Below are positions 22,767-33,874 of a DNA stretch of 64,000 nt, piece after piece (the first letter of the stretch is position 1; each line of letters starts with the position of its first letter). The stretch lies in assembly GCF_905171775.1 (NCBI RefSeq), contig NC_053491.1:337459841-337523840 (forward strand), in the 5' to 3' direction. Origin of the DNA: Rana temporaria (taxonomy: Eukaryota; Chordata; Amphibia; Anura; Ranidae). Made by a program: the position numbers and the translations under genes. The notes beneath the pieces were generated by a model. The model did not search any database, was not told the DNA's origin, and worked only from the letters and a program-made list of their open reading frames with translations.

Positions 22767-22960
22767 AGAGATGGAAAGACCAAGAAGAAGACAAGGTGTA
22801 AAGGAAAAGGGGAGACTATAAGGAGGGGTTGGAACAGAATAGAAGTATGAGGGACAGAAGTAGAAAGGAGAGGACAAGAGATGGAAAGACCAAGGAGAAG
22901 ACAAGGTGTAAAGGAAAAGTGGAGACTATAAGGAGGGGTTGGAACATATTAGAAGTCTGA
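22767..22960. repeat. Purine-rich tandem duplication
   Basis: GATGGAAAGACCAAGAAGAA and its near-copy recur about 111 bp apart (22767, 22878). Purine-rich (GA) sequence resumes at 23320-23690 beyond an inserted MITE. Confidence 0.65.
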
Positions 22961-23316
22961 GGCCGCGTACACGATCGGTCAAAACCGATGAAAACGGACT
23001 GAAGGTCCGTTTTCATCGGTCCACACCGATCGTGTGTGGGCCCCATTGGTCAGTTATCCTTCGGTCAAAAAAATGAGAACTTGCTTTAAAATTGAACCGA
23101 TGGACGCCTAACCGATAGGTCAAAACCGATCGTTAGTATGCAAAAGCATCGGTTAAAAACCTGCGCATGCTCAGAATCAAGTCGACGCATGCTTGGAAGC
23201 ATTGAACTTAGTTTTTTTCAGCACGTCGTTGTGTTTTACGTCACCACGTTCTGACACGAGCGGTTCATTAACCGATGGTGTGTAGGCACATCAGACCATC
23301 AGTCAGCTTCATCGGT
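22961..23316. mobile_element. GTACACACGA-family MITE, right end eroded
   Basis: It begins GGCCGCGTACACGATCGG after TGA. Internal hairpins repeat AAAACCGATG / CATCGGTTTT. The expected GTACGCGGCC right end is not present, so it is truncated. It splits the purine-rich block. Confidence 0.6.
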
Positions 23317-23703
23317 TAAGTAGAAAGGAGAGGGCAAGAGAATGAGATGGAAGAAGAGAAGGGAAGACCAAGAAAAGAGGATGGAACGATAGTGAGAGAC
23401 CATAACAAGGGAATTGAAACAAAGAGGAAAATAAAGGAAAGAAATAGTGGGGTGAAAGCAAGAGGAGGAAATGTAAAGGAAGATGAGAAAGAAAATGGTA
23501 CAAAAGGAGAAAGAAAGGAATGGAAGGGGAGAGGAAAGAGAATGATAGTATAGATGAGAAAGAGACAGGGAAGGATAAAAGTGGAGAGGACAGGATTGAG
23601 AAGATAAAGGGAGAGGCAAAGAGACTAGGGGAGAAGAACAGAATAAAGTAGAACATTGAAGAGCAGAATGGAAATATAAAGCAATGGATAAAAAAAAAAA
23701 ATA

Positions 23704-24357
23704 AGGGCTTGTTTACACTATTGGCAGCCCTAAAGCCCCTCTAAAAAGTGATCTACGATGGATCTCTGTGCTGCAACCACTTCAGTGGAACACAGTCGAT
23801 GGTAGTACTGCCTGCCGAGAAAGACAGTGGATATAATTTTTTCTGTGCCCATTCCATGTGTACAACCACATCTGTCTCCTGTGTTAGGTTAAGTTGGGCA
23901 GTGAAAACACAATTCAACTGCCTATTTTTCCTGCCCCTCAAGCCACAAGCTTGATTGAGCCCTTAAGCCTTGTACAAACAATAATATCGGATGCATGATC
24001 GTCTGCTTTTTTTTTTTTTATGCATGCTAGTCTCATATAAAAAATTAAGAGGTTACTAAAGTTACGAAAAATCTCGTATGAGGGAATACAACTTCGGAAG
24101 CGATGTAATATGTTGTATTGTATTGTAATGTATTCTTTCATTTCCGAGCATGCCTGGTCTTCCGATTTTTTTTTTTTATGGATGAATCCTGTACTGATTA
24201 TGAAAATCTTACGTTCTGTTATCGTTTGAGAAAATTTTTCGTACTTGTCTCTTCGGATATTTTCGTGTGATCGGCTGTGTACTAATGATCAGATTATTGG
24301 ACGATAGCTCTGAAAGTGGTATATTTCGTCCATACATCTTATTGTGTGTACTAGGCA
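23704..24357. mobile_element. One or two worn MITEs
   Basis: GGGCTTGTTTACACTATTGG opens one unit. GCCTTGTACAAACAATAATA at about 23967 and ATTGTGTGTACTAGGC at about 24341-24356 bracket a second in the GTACACACGA style. Arms are diverged. Confidence 0.4.
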
Positions 24358-24489
24358 TAAAGGAAAGAAAGTTTAAAGGCAGAAACATCACAGTAAGAAA
24401 TCTCAGTACAGGAGAGTCTGTTAAACTTTGCAGTAGGTCTGGAATTGTGCTTTGATATAAATATATATCAAAATAAATAAAAAAAGCGC

Positions 24490-25946
24490 CAGGCTGTTGA
24501 CCGGACGTGCCAAGTGACCGCTCCGCCCTTTCAAGGGTCTCCGGGCTGAGACCGCGAACGACAACAACACATCGGATCAGCTGAGAAGCTGACCAGTTGA
24601 CCATGACGGCGCGCAGACAGGCCGTGCTACAGCCAGCTGGAGGAGGTCGGAGCTCGGCGGGAGGAATACGAGGCTACCTGTCCCTGCGTGCAATGGAGCC
24701 AGGTCTGGGGCGGCAAACAGGACAATGGCCGCACCGATCGATCGGACCTGGGGCCCTCAACGCCAAGCCGTGGTACCCAGGCAGTAGGTTGAGGACTTAT
24801 GGGACATTTTAGAATCCGGGCAAAGCCCGCAGAGGATGGGAGCAGATGCGGGGCTCTTGAGCAGGGTCACCCAATGCCTGACGGGGGGACCATACGGGCG
24901 GATAATGGCATCATGCATGATCAAGACCCACTGGTAAAGGGTTTTGGTAACTTGAGGTACTCAGAGGCGGATGGTGGGACCCTAGAGGCTCTAGCCTGTA
25001 AATAAGCCATGTTAGAAGCAAGTGGAGGTCCCTAGCTCCAAAGGAGGGCCATAGGGCCACGGAAGAGAAACAAATAATGCCCGGCCCTAGCTCTAGATGC
25101 CAGCAGGGAGAAAGCCAAATCTCATAGGCAATTAGCCTCAATCCAACAGGTGGGGATAGGTGGTCCTGAGCCTAAATGGACCAATGGAGGATACAGAGAT
25201 GGACATCAGGGAGCTGTTGAGGGCCCTCCCTACCAAGGCAGACATTCAACAACTTATAAATGCCGTGGAACAGTCATGTCAGCAAGCAATGGGCTTAGAG
25301 GGGGGATACACAGGCAATGGGGCATAGGGTGGAGAGTTTGGAGAATGGCCATGAGGTTATGGTACAGGCAGTGGCGGATGTCCAAGACACCATTAAAAAC
25401 CATGAAGATGTACTAAATTCATATAGAGATCAATTGGATGAGTACAAGAACAGCGACAGACGACAGAATATCCGCATAAAGGGACTACCTGAAACAATTC
25501 AGACGCCCGAACAGGCCTTAACAGTTAAAAAAATATTCTGCCAGATTATAGGGGAATCTGCACCGGAATCTATAGAGATAGATCGGGTTCATCGCATCCC
25601 ATCCTACAATACTCAGAATATGGAGAAATCAAGAGACGTTATTTGTAGAGTGCATAAATACGCAGTAAAAGAAAGTATTATGAGGATGGTCCGTAGTAAA
25701 CCCAAAATAGTTTTTTATGGTATAAACTTAGCCCTGTATACAGACATATAGCGCCAGAGTTTTTATCAGTGTTGATCAGTTCGACCCTTGTTAGACACCC
25801 TGCTCTGAGCAGAGGATAATTACTGTTGGGGGTTCCCATTTGGTTTGACGGCCTCTAGGAATGGTAAAGCGGCAACCCTCCGCACTAAAGATGACCTAGA
25901 GTCATTCTTGGTAATATTGGACCTCCCTTTGGTGGACTTTGAGTAA
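24490..25946 (+). pseudogene. L1 LINE 5' region and ORF1
   Basis: ORF1 can be followed from a coiled-coil-like stretch (about 25320-25440) into DRRQNIRIKGLPETIQ and IDRVHRIPS, the RRM-like core of L1 ORF1p. The C-terminal domain (GFPFGLTASRNGKAATLRT, then LVDFE and TAA at 25944-25946) is in a different frame, so at least one frameshift separates them. GC-rich 24490-24700 is likely 5' UTR. ORF1p is the RNA-binding chaperone of the L1 particle; this copy is broken. Confidence 0.65.
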
Positions 25947-26639
25947 TTTAGGATCTTTCCTACAACGACCTGACCATTGGCAGCAAGTTCCTGTAAAAGG
26001 TATAACGCAGAAACCGCTCAGGAAGGCGTAGACAGAACCCTACAGAGTCTACCTAGATGACTGGATGAAGGAGTCCTCCCTTTTTTTTCCATTTTCCCAT
26101 CTGTTCTATTTCCTGTAGTATCTATAAAAGTCCCTTTTTTCCACCTGGGAGGGTGGGAAATGACGGGAAAATGACGATATCTATCTGAATAGAGGACATG
26201 GGGGACGTATGTTTAGTTACATGTAAAAAGGAAAATGCATATGTTAGAATGGGTGGACCTATGGAGGGTATGGCTAGATAGATCCAGTCACTAAAGGGGA
26301 GAATTGAAGACAATAATGCCCGGCGAGTTAGTAAGTAATAGCAAGTATTTAAACACATGGGGTATATTTTGTGCCCAATAGGTTGGTCCCGAATTTAGGG
26401 ACTAGTTAAACTGCTATTAGTGGGGGGGGGGGGGTCTGGGTATAGGGCATTGATACCTGCACAGACCTCTCTCTCCCGACTAGTTGGCATACTCCAGAGT
26501 GGGATATTTAGGTATGGTGTTTGTTTTTTTGTTTTTTTTCTTGTGTTTTTCTTTTTGAGTCTTCAGGGTCAGTTGTAGAGAGTAACCGGAGGCAAAAGTG
26601 CCCTGAGTACTGTATCTTGGGCACAATATTGAGGTCTTG
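25947..26639 (+). other. L1 sequence between ORF1 and the opposite-strand insertion
   Basis: No ORF is evident. It contains a run of about 13 G near 26423 and T-rich tracts. It probably belongs to the L1 inter-ORF region or to diverged ORF2 5' sequence. Confidence 0.35.
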
Positions 26640-26737
26640 GCTGATACTTTAAAGATATGAATGAATGAAAAACGTATAAAGCGCGGCGCATGCGAACTGA
26701 ATCGCTTCTGGGCGCTAGTTGTTCGTGTCTCATGACA

Positions 26738-28234
26738 TCAGAAGAGCAGAGTTTTGATCTGTCTTCTGAAAGTCAGGTGGTTTTCCTCCAACCGAATGCT
26801 GGTTGGCAAAGCGTTCCATAGTCTCGGACCTTGAAAAGCAAACCTTCTTTCTCCTTTGGACTTGTATTTGGTTTTTGGTACCCTGACCAGATTTTGGTCG
26901 GTGGATCGCAGAACGCGATTCGAATTGTGAGGTTCTATCTTGTCGCAAAGATATTGCGGAGCCTTCCCATGGATGCACTTATGTGTCAGGCAGAGTGCTT
27001 TGAATGCAATTCTGTCTTTTACTGGCAACCAGTGAAGGGTTCTCAGCGAAGGTGAGATTGATTCCCATTTTTTTTTCCCAGTCACCAGTCTGGCGGCCGT
27101 ATTCTGAACGACTTGCAGACGGGAGATTTGGTACTTTGGGAGTCCGAGGTAAAGGGCGTTAGCATAGTCCAGTCTGGAATTCACGATTGTTCCCACCACG
27201 ACTGCTAAGTCTTCTTTGGGAATAAATTGAATAAGTCTGCGTAGTAGGCGCAACAAATGGTGCGCTCCGCTGACTACTGACCCTATTTGTGCGTCCATTG
27301 TCATGAAGGTGTCGAAGATGACCCCGAGACTTTTGACTTTGGAGCAAGGGGTGATGATTTGGCCCAGAATGGGCGGGGGTGTCCAGGTTGTTGCCAGTTG
27401 ACTCTTTCGGCTGGCGTGAAACATAAGGAGTTCTGTTTTTGAACTGTTGAGTTTAAGATAACTCTTTGTCATCCAGTTTTCTATCAAAGAGAGACATTTC
27501 TCTAAACTGGGATGATGATCCTTTTTGTTGCAAATGCGAAAATACAGTTGCGTATCGTCTGCATAAGAGTGATAGAGTAGTTCTTGGCTACTGATAATAT
27601 CAAAGAGAGGGCGAAGATAGATGATGAAAAGCACCGGTGACAGGGGGGATCCTTGGGGGACTCCACATGACACTGTGCGCTTTTCCGACGTGAAAGAACC
27701 CAGTTTAACTGTTTGTGATCGGTTTTCAAGAAAGGAAGAAAACCATGGTAAATCACCTTCTGCAACTCCTGCTACCTTGGCTAGTCGCATCAGTAACAGT
27801 TTGTGGTCTACCGTGTCAAAGGCTGCGCTTAGGTCCAGCAGAACCAGGAGACAAGATTCTCCTTCGTCTGCGGCCTCGTCCCATATTTTGAGAAAGGCCG
27901 TTTCTGTCCCGTGTCCGGGACAGAAGCCTGATTGTAATGGATCCAGTAGATTGTGGGTATCTAGATGCTGTTGCAGCTGTTGTACCACTACTTTCTCCAT
28001 TATCTTGGAGAGAACATTTAGGCCTGTTATGGGACGGCGGTGAGTTGGGTCCTTGGGATCCAGGTTAGGTTTTTTCAAGATGGGCTGGATTGTGCCCTCT
28101 TTCAACAGGGATGGCACTGTGCCTTCCTTAAATGACTGGTTTATAAGCTGTGTGATGGGTGGTGCCAGGATGTCGGCACATTCCTTCAGCAGTTTGGTGG
28201 GGATGATATCATTGGGCGATGTGCTGTTCCGCAA
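26738..28234 (-). CDS. L2/CR1-like LINE reverse transcriptase and C-terminal region
   Basis: About 498 codons are open. In order: SPNDIIPTKLLKE, the finger region; LLVLLDLSAAFDTVDH with the first catalytic Asp; VPQGSPLSPVLF; SYADDTQLY with the catalytic YADD; LNSSKTELL; SRLDYANALYLGLP; and the C-terminal TLHWLPVKDRIAFK. It copies element RNA at a nicked target. The left boundary of this frame (TTG near 28234) is not a true start; the frame continues from the endonuclease frame after a frameshift. The reading frame is otherwise clean, so the insertion is fairly recent. Confidence 0.8.
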   Translation of the reverse strand: MRNSTSPNDIIPTKLLKECADILAPPITQLINQSFKEGTVPSLLKEGTIQPILKKPNLDPKDPTHRRPITGLNVLSKIMEKVVVQQLQQHLDTHNLLDPLQSGFCPGHGTETAFLKIWDEAADEGESCLLVLLDLSAAFDTVDHKLLLMRLAKVAGVAEGDLPWFSSFLENRSQTVKLGSFTSEKRTVSCGVPQGSPLSPVLFIIYLRPLFDIISSQELLYHSYADDTQLYFRICNKKDHHPSLEKCLSLIENWMTKSYLKLNSSKTELLMFHASRKSQLATTWTPPPILGQIITPCSKVKSLGVIFDTFMTMDAQIGSVVSGAHHLLRLLRRLIQFIPKEDLAVVVGTIVNSRLDYANALYLGLPKYQISRLQVVQNTAARLVTGKKKWESISPSLRTLHWLPVKDRIAFKALCLTHKCIHGKAPQYLCDKIEPHNSNRVLRSTDQNLVRVPKTKYKSKGERRFAFQGPRLWNALPTSIRLEENHLTFRRQIKTLLF

Positions 28235-29500
28235 ACACCAATGATATTTTTTGTGGTATCGATGGAGATCGGTTCCAGAGTGAACTTAGTTGATTGTAGA
28301 GCGTTTCTGTGGGTGTTTTGTGGTTGATTGACGGTGGGGTTGAGGGGGGTATTGTTTTGCAAGATGCTTTCCCGGATTCTTTCAATTTTGTTGATGAAGA
28401 AATCCGAAGTTCATTACAGAACTCTTGGGTGTCTGAGTTGGGGACTTCAAGACATCCTGGATTCATGGTCTGGGTGACCATCTTGAAGAGTTCGCGGGGG
28501 CGGTTTAGGGCGCTGTTAATCGCCATAGAAAAATGATGTTTCTTGGCTTTGAAGATTTCTTTATGATATCGTGTTGTTATTGCCTTGTAGATGATGAGGT
28601 TATCCTCTGCAGGGCTTCTTTTCCAGGCGGCTTCCGCCCTTCTGCGCTCTTGCTTCAGAAGCGACAGCTGGTTGTTGAACCAGCCGGACTTTCTTTTTCG
28701 GATGCAGGCTTTGCGTTTCGGTGCTACTAAATCGGCTGACTGTAGCAGGGCTGCGTTTATGGCCTCCAGTGTATCTGCGGCTGTTTGATGTGGATGGATT
28801 GTTTTGATTCTGTTTCCCAAGGTTGATTTGAAGAGTTCCGAATGGAGCTTCTTCTGAGATCTAGCCCAGTGTATTGTCACCGGCTTGGGTGCTTTTATCA
28901 CTGGGGGAATTTTGGAGATTATGAAATTAATTGCATGGTGGTCTGTCCATGGCAATGGTTCATTTTCTAAAATGCTTATTTTCAGATTTTGTCTGAAAAT
29001 TAGGTCGAGTGTGTGACCTGAAGCATGTGTTGGCCCGCATACAAGTTGCTGTAGCCCTAATCCCTCCAGGTGATCGATGCAGGCGTCCGCAATGGGATCC
29101 TGTGCGGAGTTGGCCCACAGATTAAAGTCCCCAAGCAGCAAAAGGTGTTTGCTGTTAAGGGTATAAGTGGATATAAACTCCGTTAAAGATGGCAAAAACT
29201 GCGATTTTGGCCCAGGTGGCCTATAGCAGAGGAGAATGTGAACAGTCTCCTGGGGGGAAGTTTGAAGTTGAAGAGTAAGGGTTTCCATGAATGGAAGAGG
29301 ATTTTGAAGGACCGGCTTAGTGATTGCAAGGTGAAACTTATGGATCACCGCCAGGCCTCCTCCTCTTTGCCCTATTCTGTTTTCCGTTATAATGCGATAG
29401 TTTTCTGGCACCAATTCTCCGAGAATGGTGTTGCAGTCGTCTGAGAGCCAGCTTTCTGTAATAAAGAGGCAGTCTAGATCGCATATGGCCGCACTATTAA
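28209..29500 (-). CDS. L2/CR1-like LINE APE-type endonuclease and linker
   Basis: Motifs in order: CLFITESWL with catalytic Glu, GGLAVI, LLCYRPPG, LLLGDFNLW, SGHTLDLIF and PWTDHHAINF. The usual S-D-H of the last motif is T-D-H here. A basic linker (KRKACIRKRKSGW) and a spacer lead to the RT. The frame ends at 28209, overlapping the RT frame by 26 nt in a different phase, so one or two single-base indels separate them. It nicks target DNA in the family. The open reading past about 29500 belongs to the flanking L1. Confidence 0.75.
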
Positions 29501-30775
29501 AAATTGTATTGTATAATTTAAGGGGCATGCGCATGTGCTCACCACATAAAAGGGGTCGCCTCTGGCATGAACTGCGTTACCATGCAGCTGATGTGTTTTT
29601 TTTTTTTTTACAAGAAACACACTTCATGCAGGGGTCTACATCTACACCCAGTATGCCTCAACATGTATTTAATCAATGGTATCATGCAGTGTCACCTATT
29701 GCAAAGGCAAGGAGGTTACAATTGCCTTTAGGAAACCATGCCCATGGGTACTGAGGTCATTGCAAATAGATCCGGAGGGACACTTTTTATTTGTTAAAGG
29801 CACACTGCATGACCAATGTTACAGGTTTGCCTCGATTTATGCACCCAATGTGGGGACAGTTAGCTTCCTTGTTAAAACATTGAGGGATTTAGGGAAGGCT
29901 GTCTGATTGTGGGCGGAGACTTTAACCTTATTTTAGACCCAAGTTTATATACTTCAACAGGTAGAACCTCATTGTCCTTTAGAGCCTTAAAGGGTCACTA
30001 AAGGAAAAAACATTTTTTTGCTGAAATGACGGTTTACAGAGTATAGAGACATAAAAGTTAACTGATTCCTTTTAAAAATGATTAAAAATAGATTAAATTC
30101 AATCATATAATGTGCCTGTAGTTTCACTTTCGTTTTAAACTGGTTTCATGTTTATGTGAAGTAAAGAGACCCACAGAACAAAAACAAACAAATCCAGGGC
30201 AGTGTTTTGTTTATAAAATGAATCTGATTGGTTCTGTTAAGTTTTAGACACACAGTAATGACAGCTCAGACCACCGTGAAAAGCTCCCAGTATGATGGTT
30301 ATAAGGAAACAGACAACCAGGAAGTGTGGAGATCACAGCAGTTTTACAGCAACATCAAAGCAAAAACGAGCAATGAGGACATGAAACCAGGACTGCAGTA
30401 AGGTAAAGGAAGCTATTTAGCTAAAAAAAAAAAATTCCTTTAGTGATCCTTTAAAACACGTAAAGCAACTTCTACGCTCTCAACATTTGGTAGACAGTTG
30501 GTGGGTAACGCAGACAGGAGTAAAGGATTATAGTTACTATTCTAAAACACATCGTATGTACTCCCGCCTGGATTTATTTCTGGTAGATCAATTTTATCTG
30601 GAAAAGGTTCATAACTGTACGATCAAATCTATAACCATTTCAGACCATGCCCCTAAAACTTTGACCCTCTATCCGATTCAGGTAGGTCATATAGAGCGGA
30701 AATGGCGGCTGAATGAATCTATATTAGATAATAAAAATATAGCAGAGGGACTACTCCTTAAGGCAGAGGGACTAC
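29500..30775 (+). pseudogene. L1 LINE ORF2 endonuclease domain, split by a MITE
   Basis: IVLYNLRGM opens the domain, followed by a QETHF motif with catalytic Glu (in shifted frames), YRFASIYAPN, GGDFNLILDP and, beyond the insertion, SRLDLFLVDQF and ITISDHAPK. The insertion at 29987-30454 falls within a Leu codon region. Removing it and one TTAA restores continuous reading (RAL then KHVKQLL). Several frameshifts mark it as dead. No RT follows before 30780. Confidence 0.7.
29987..30454. mobile_element. TTAA-type MITE inserted in L1 endonuclease
   Basis: TTAAAGGGTCACTAAAGG at the left and CCTTTAGTGATCCTTTAA at the right are inverted. The host L1 frame resumes exactly after the second TTAA, which shows that TTAA is the duplicated target. 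The interior has no ORF. Confidence 0.85.
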
Positions 30776-30779
30776 TCCT

Positions 30780-30947
30780 CAAGGATCACCCCTGTCGCCC
30801 GTACTCTTCAACATCTACCTCCACCCACTCCTCACAATCATTAGCAAACAAAACCTGTTCTACCACTCCTACGCGGACGACACTCAACTTTATCTGCGTA
30901 TCACCAACAAAAAAGACCAATATCATGGATTAGAAAAATGCCTGGAT
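30780..30947 (+). pseudogene. RT fragment of the same L2/CR1-like family
   Basis: 56 codons read QGSPLSPVLFNIYL, SYADDTQLYLR and GLEKCLD. This aligns with the same segment of the element at 26738-28234 but in opposite orientation. It stops abruptly at the minisatellite-side junction. It is a truncated, inverted copy. Confidence 0.7.
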
Positions 30948-31044
30948 GCCCCTCCTCCTCCTCTATCATAATCATACAGGGGTCAGTGCTTCCCCTCCTC
31001 CTCCATCATCATCATACTGGGGTCAGTGCCCCCCCCCTCCATCA

Positions 31045-31600
31045 TATCCATGGTGTGCCCCCTGTGCTATCCATGGTGTGCCCCCTGTGCCAAACATCCA
31101 GCCTGTGATATCCATGGCGTGCCCCCTGTGATATCCATGGTGTGCCCCCTGTGCCAAACATCCAGCCTGTGATATCCATGGTGTGCCCCCTGTGCCAAAC
31201 CTCCAGCTTGTGATATCTATGGTGTGCCCCTATCCAGCCTGTGATATCGATGGTGTGCCCCCATCCAGCCTGTGATATCCATGGTGTGCCCCCTGTGCCC
31301 TCATCCAGCCTGTGATATCCATGGTGTGCCCCCTGTGATATCCATGGTGTGCCCCCATCCAGCCTGTGATATCCCAGGTGTGCCCCCTGTGCCCTCATCC
31401 AGCCTGTGATATACATGGTGTGCCCCCTGTGATATCCATGGTGTGCCCCCTGTGATATCCATGGTGTGCCCCCTATGATATCCATGGTTTTCCCCTCATC
31501 CAGCCTGTGATATCCATGGTGTGCCCCCATCCAGCCTGTGATATCCATGGTGTGCCCCCATCCAGCCTGTGATATCCATGGTGTGCCCCCATCCAGTCTG
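31045..31600. repeat. GATATCCATGGTGTGCCCCC minisatellite
   Basis: Units of GATATCCATGGTGTGCCCCC alternate with the linkers TGT, TGTGCC and ATCCAGCCTGT. Long frames through it on either strand are artefacts of a stop-free repeat. Confidence 0.9.
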
Positions 31601-31745
31601 TGTGTATGTGATACAGTTTGTTGCTGTCCCCTCCTCGCAACCAGCCTGTATGTCCGCCTTGAGTCCTCGCCATGTCCCGCAGCTGCTGTCATCTAGATGG
31701 AGTTTGTGTCTTCCTCTGTGTAGCCAATCGATCAGCATGTGAGAG

Positions 31746-32158
31746 CAGGGCTGGTGCAAGGATTTTTGACACCCTAGGCGAAAACTCATTTTGCCGCCCC
31801 CTTGGCTCCACTCCCTTTGTCCTGCCCATGTATACCCCACCATTTAATGGAGCGCCCATCAAATGCAGCCTCACCAGCACCCATCAAATACAACCTACCA
31901 GTGTCCATCAATGCAACCTACCAGGAGCACCCATCAATGCAGCCTACCAGTGCCCATAAATAAATGTCGGGACACAGACACAGTCCTCCGCCAGGTGCTG
32001 CGCCTCTGACGCTATGCGCAAACGGAGTGGTGGCTGCCTGCTGAGACTTAGTTACTTGCCGCAGAAAAAAGAGAATAGGAACACTAGTAGCCGGGCGCCC
32101 TAGGCAGCAAGGCACCCTAGGTGGCTGCCTAGTTTGCCTAGTGGTAGCACCGGCCCTG
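31746..32158. mobile_element. hAT MITE just upstream of THG1L
   Basis: Ends CAGGGCTGGTGC and GCACCGGCCCTG are inverse. The flanks TGTGAGAG (31738-31745) and TGTGAGGG (32159-32166) match at 7 of 8. It contains short CCCATCAA-type repeats and no ORF. Confidence 0.8.
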
Positions 32159-32229
32159 TGTGAGGGGTTAATCCGGGTCAGCTGTACTCATCGTGAGCAG
32201 TTCTGCGCTCGGTTTCTTTTGTCTGAAAC

Positions 32230-32604
32230 CGGTGCATGCGCAGTATCGTAGCGTCTTTCACAGGGTAGTGAGTTTCATGCTACACTGTTGTTCTGTCGAG
32301 AAGCACTGCCCATCTTGTAAAAATCCGCCGCTCTCAACCTACATGAACGTGGCTCGTAGCGCGAGGCACGACACAATATTGTGCTATTATGTACGGCGCA
32401 TGCGCAGTTCGTCCCCGGGCGCTTCTCGCCAGAACTACTACAACTTTCTCTGTCTCTGACTGAACATGACATGAGCCATGTGCGATCGCCAGACAATAGT
32501 CAGCGCGCCTTCTTCTCGCGAGAGCTGCGAGTGCTGTATGTGGTAACCAAGGAGAACCATAGAGAGGAGACTCGCGGCTGCCTGGGTGATTTCCGCTTCC
32601 GGCT
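32230..32604 (+). promoter_or_regulatory. THG1L promoter region (NRF-1 and ETS sites)
   Basis: A GCGCATGCGCAG palindromic NRF-1-type site lies at about 32397-32407 and a partial one at about 32233. CTTCCGG, an ETS-type site, is at about 32596-32602, immediately before the upstream ATG. The stretch is CpG-rich and has no TATA box. NRF-1 and ETS sites are typical of genes serving mitochondria, which fits THG1L. Function is inferred. Confidence 0.5.
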
Positions 32605-32774
32605 ATGAGGATAGGAAGTCTGTGGCTCCTACGAGGGTTGAAGTTGCCGGGTGCAGTGTGCTGCAGAGGCATGGCGAAGAGCAAGTTTGAGTATGTGAGG
32701 GAGTTCGAGGCGGCGGACACATGTCTGCCCAACTGCTGGGTGGTGGTGAGAGTGGACGGGAGGAACTTCCACAG
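32605..32774 (+). CDS. thg1l: thg1l exon 1
   Basis: It starts at the upstream ATG 32605-32607, with the conserved internal ATG at 32671-32673. It ends ACAG|GTGAGG, leaving two bases of an Arg codon. It holds the first metal-binding Asp. Confidence 0.9.
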
Positions 32775-33811
32775 GTGAGGTCACGTGGTTCTCTGCGGAC
32801 CTATCACCCCCCATCACTGGCTGAGTAGTCCTGATTGCACACAGTCCCCTGGGATTGGTCACCCTGGTACATATATTGGAATATGATTCAGCTCCCTGTC
32901 ACTTTTCAAAGCGTATTCCTCTGGGTGTCAGAGTGTGGGGTCCACCTTAATTCTAGAGTGTTATAGATGCTTTAAAGTCTGTTCTGCCACTTGTACCTAT
33001 AGAAAGGTCTATAGTAAGGCTGTAGGTACAGTGAATATCTCCTAAACTTGGGAGATATTTAGAGTGCATACAGCTTGTAACGTCACCAGCGCATGCACCA
33101 GTTCGCTGTCAAAATAGCCAATCCAATGAGATCTCCAATCGCGCCAGTTACTGTAAACCACTTGACTAGCACTGATCGCCATCAAGCATACTAGCGCGAT
33201 CTACAGTACACCTTTCTTTTATTTTTTTGGCGCCGTACTCACTGTTTACTGCCGTAATGAAGTTTCAGACTCCCCGCGGTAAATGGGCATTCCTATGCAC
33301 AGGGAAGATGATTGACGGCCGGCTATGGCGCGTCACGCTCCCCGAAGATAGCCAAAATAGGACTTGCCTCTTCACGGCGCTATACGGCGCCTGCGCACAG
33401 ACATCGGAGCTGACTGCGCAGGCGCCGTGAAGAGGCAAGTCCTATTTCGGCTATCTTCGGGGAGCGTGACGCGCCATAGCCGGCCGTCAATCATCTTCCC
33501 TGTGCATAGGAACGCCCATTCCCCGCGGGGAGTCTGAAACTTCATTACGGTAGTAAACAGTGAGTACGGCACCAAAAAATAAAAGAAAGGTGTACTGTAG
33601 ATCGTGCTAGTATGCTTGATGGCATGCTAGAAAAAAAAAGTTTTTTTTAGGGTGAACCCCCGCTTTAAGTGTCTGCCATAATGTTGCAGTCACGATAAAA
33701 ATCGCTGATCGCCGCCATTACTAGTAAAAAAAAAAAAAAATGCCATAAAACTATCCCCTATTTGGTAGACACTATAACTTTTGCGCAAACCAATCAATAA
33801 ACACTTATTGC

Positions 33812-33874
<63 letters not shown>

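Larger units (their letters stand above)
26640..29500 (-). mobile_element. Nearly full-length L2/CR1-like (Jockey superfamily) LINE inserted in the L1
   Basis: Endonuclease and reverse transcriptase frames run leftwards, and the 3' end lies at about 26640-26700. There GCGCTTTATACG followed by TCATTCATTCAT resembles the short-repeat tails of L2/CR1 elements. It interrupts the + strand L1 between its ORF1 and endonuclease. The clade is inferred from RT style and tail. Confidence 0.7.

Noticed and set aside
23299..23656. Ser/Phe/Leu-rich frames on - resembling membrane proteins
   Set aside because: Complement of a purine-only stretch; low-complexity artefact.
25150..25416. Separate small Arg/Trp-rich gene
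   Set aside because: Lies within the L1 ORF1 region in a shadow frame.
31042..31692. 216-codon His/Gly/Trp-rich frame on -
   Set aside because: Product of the GATATCCATGGTGTG minisatellite.
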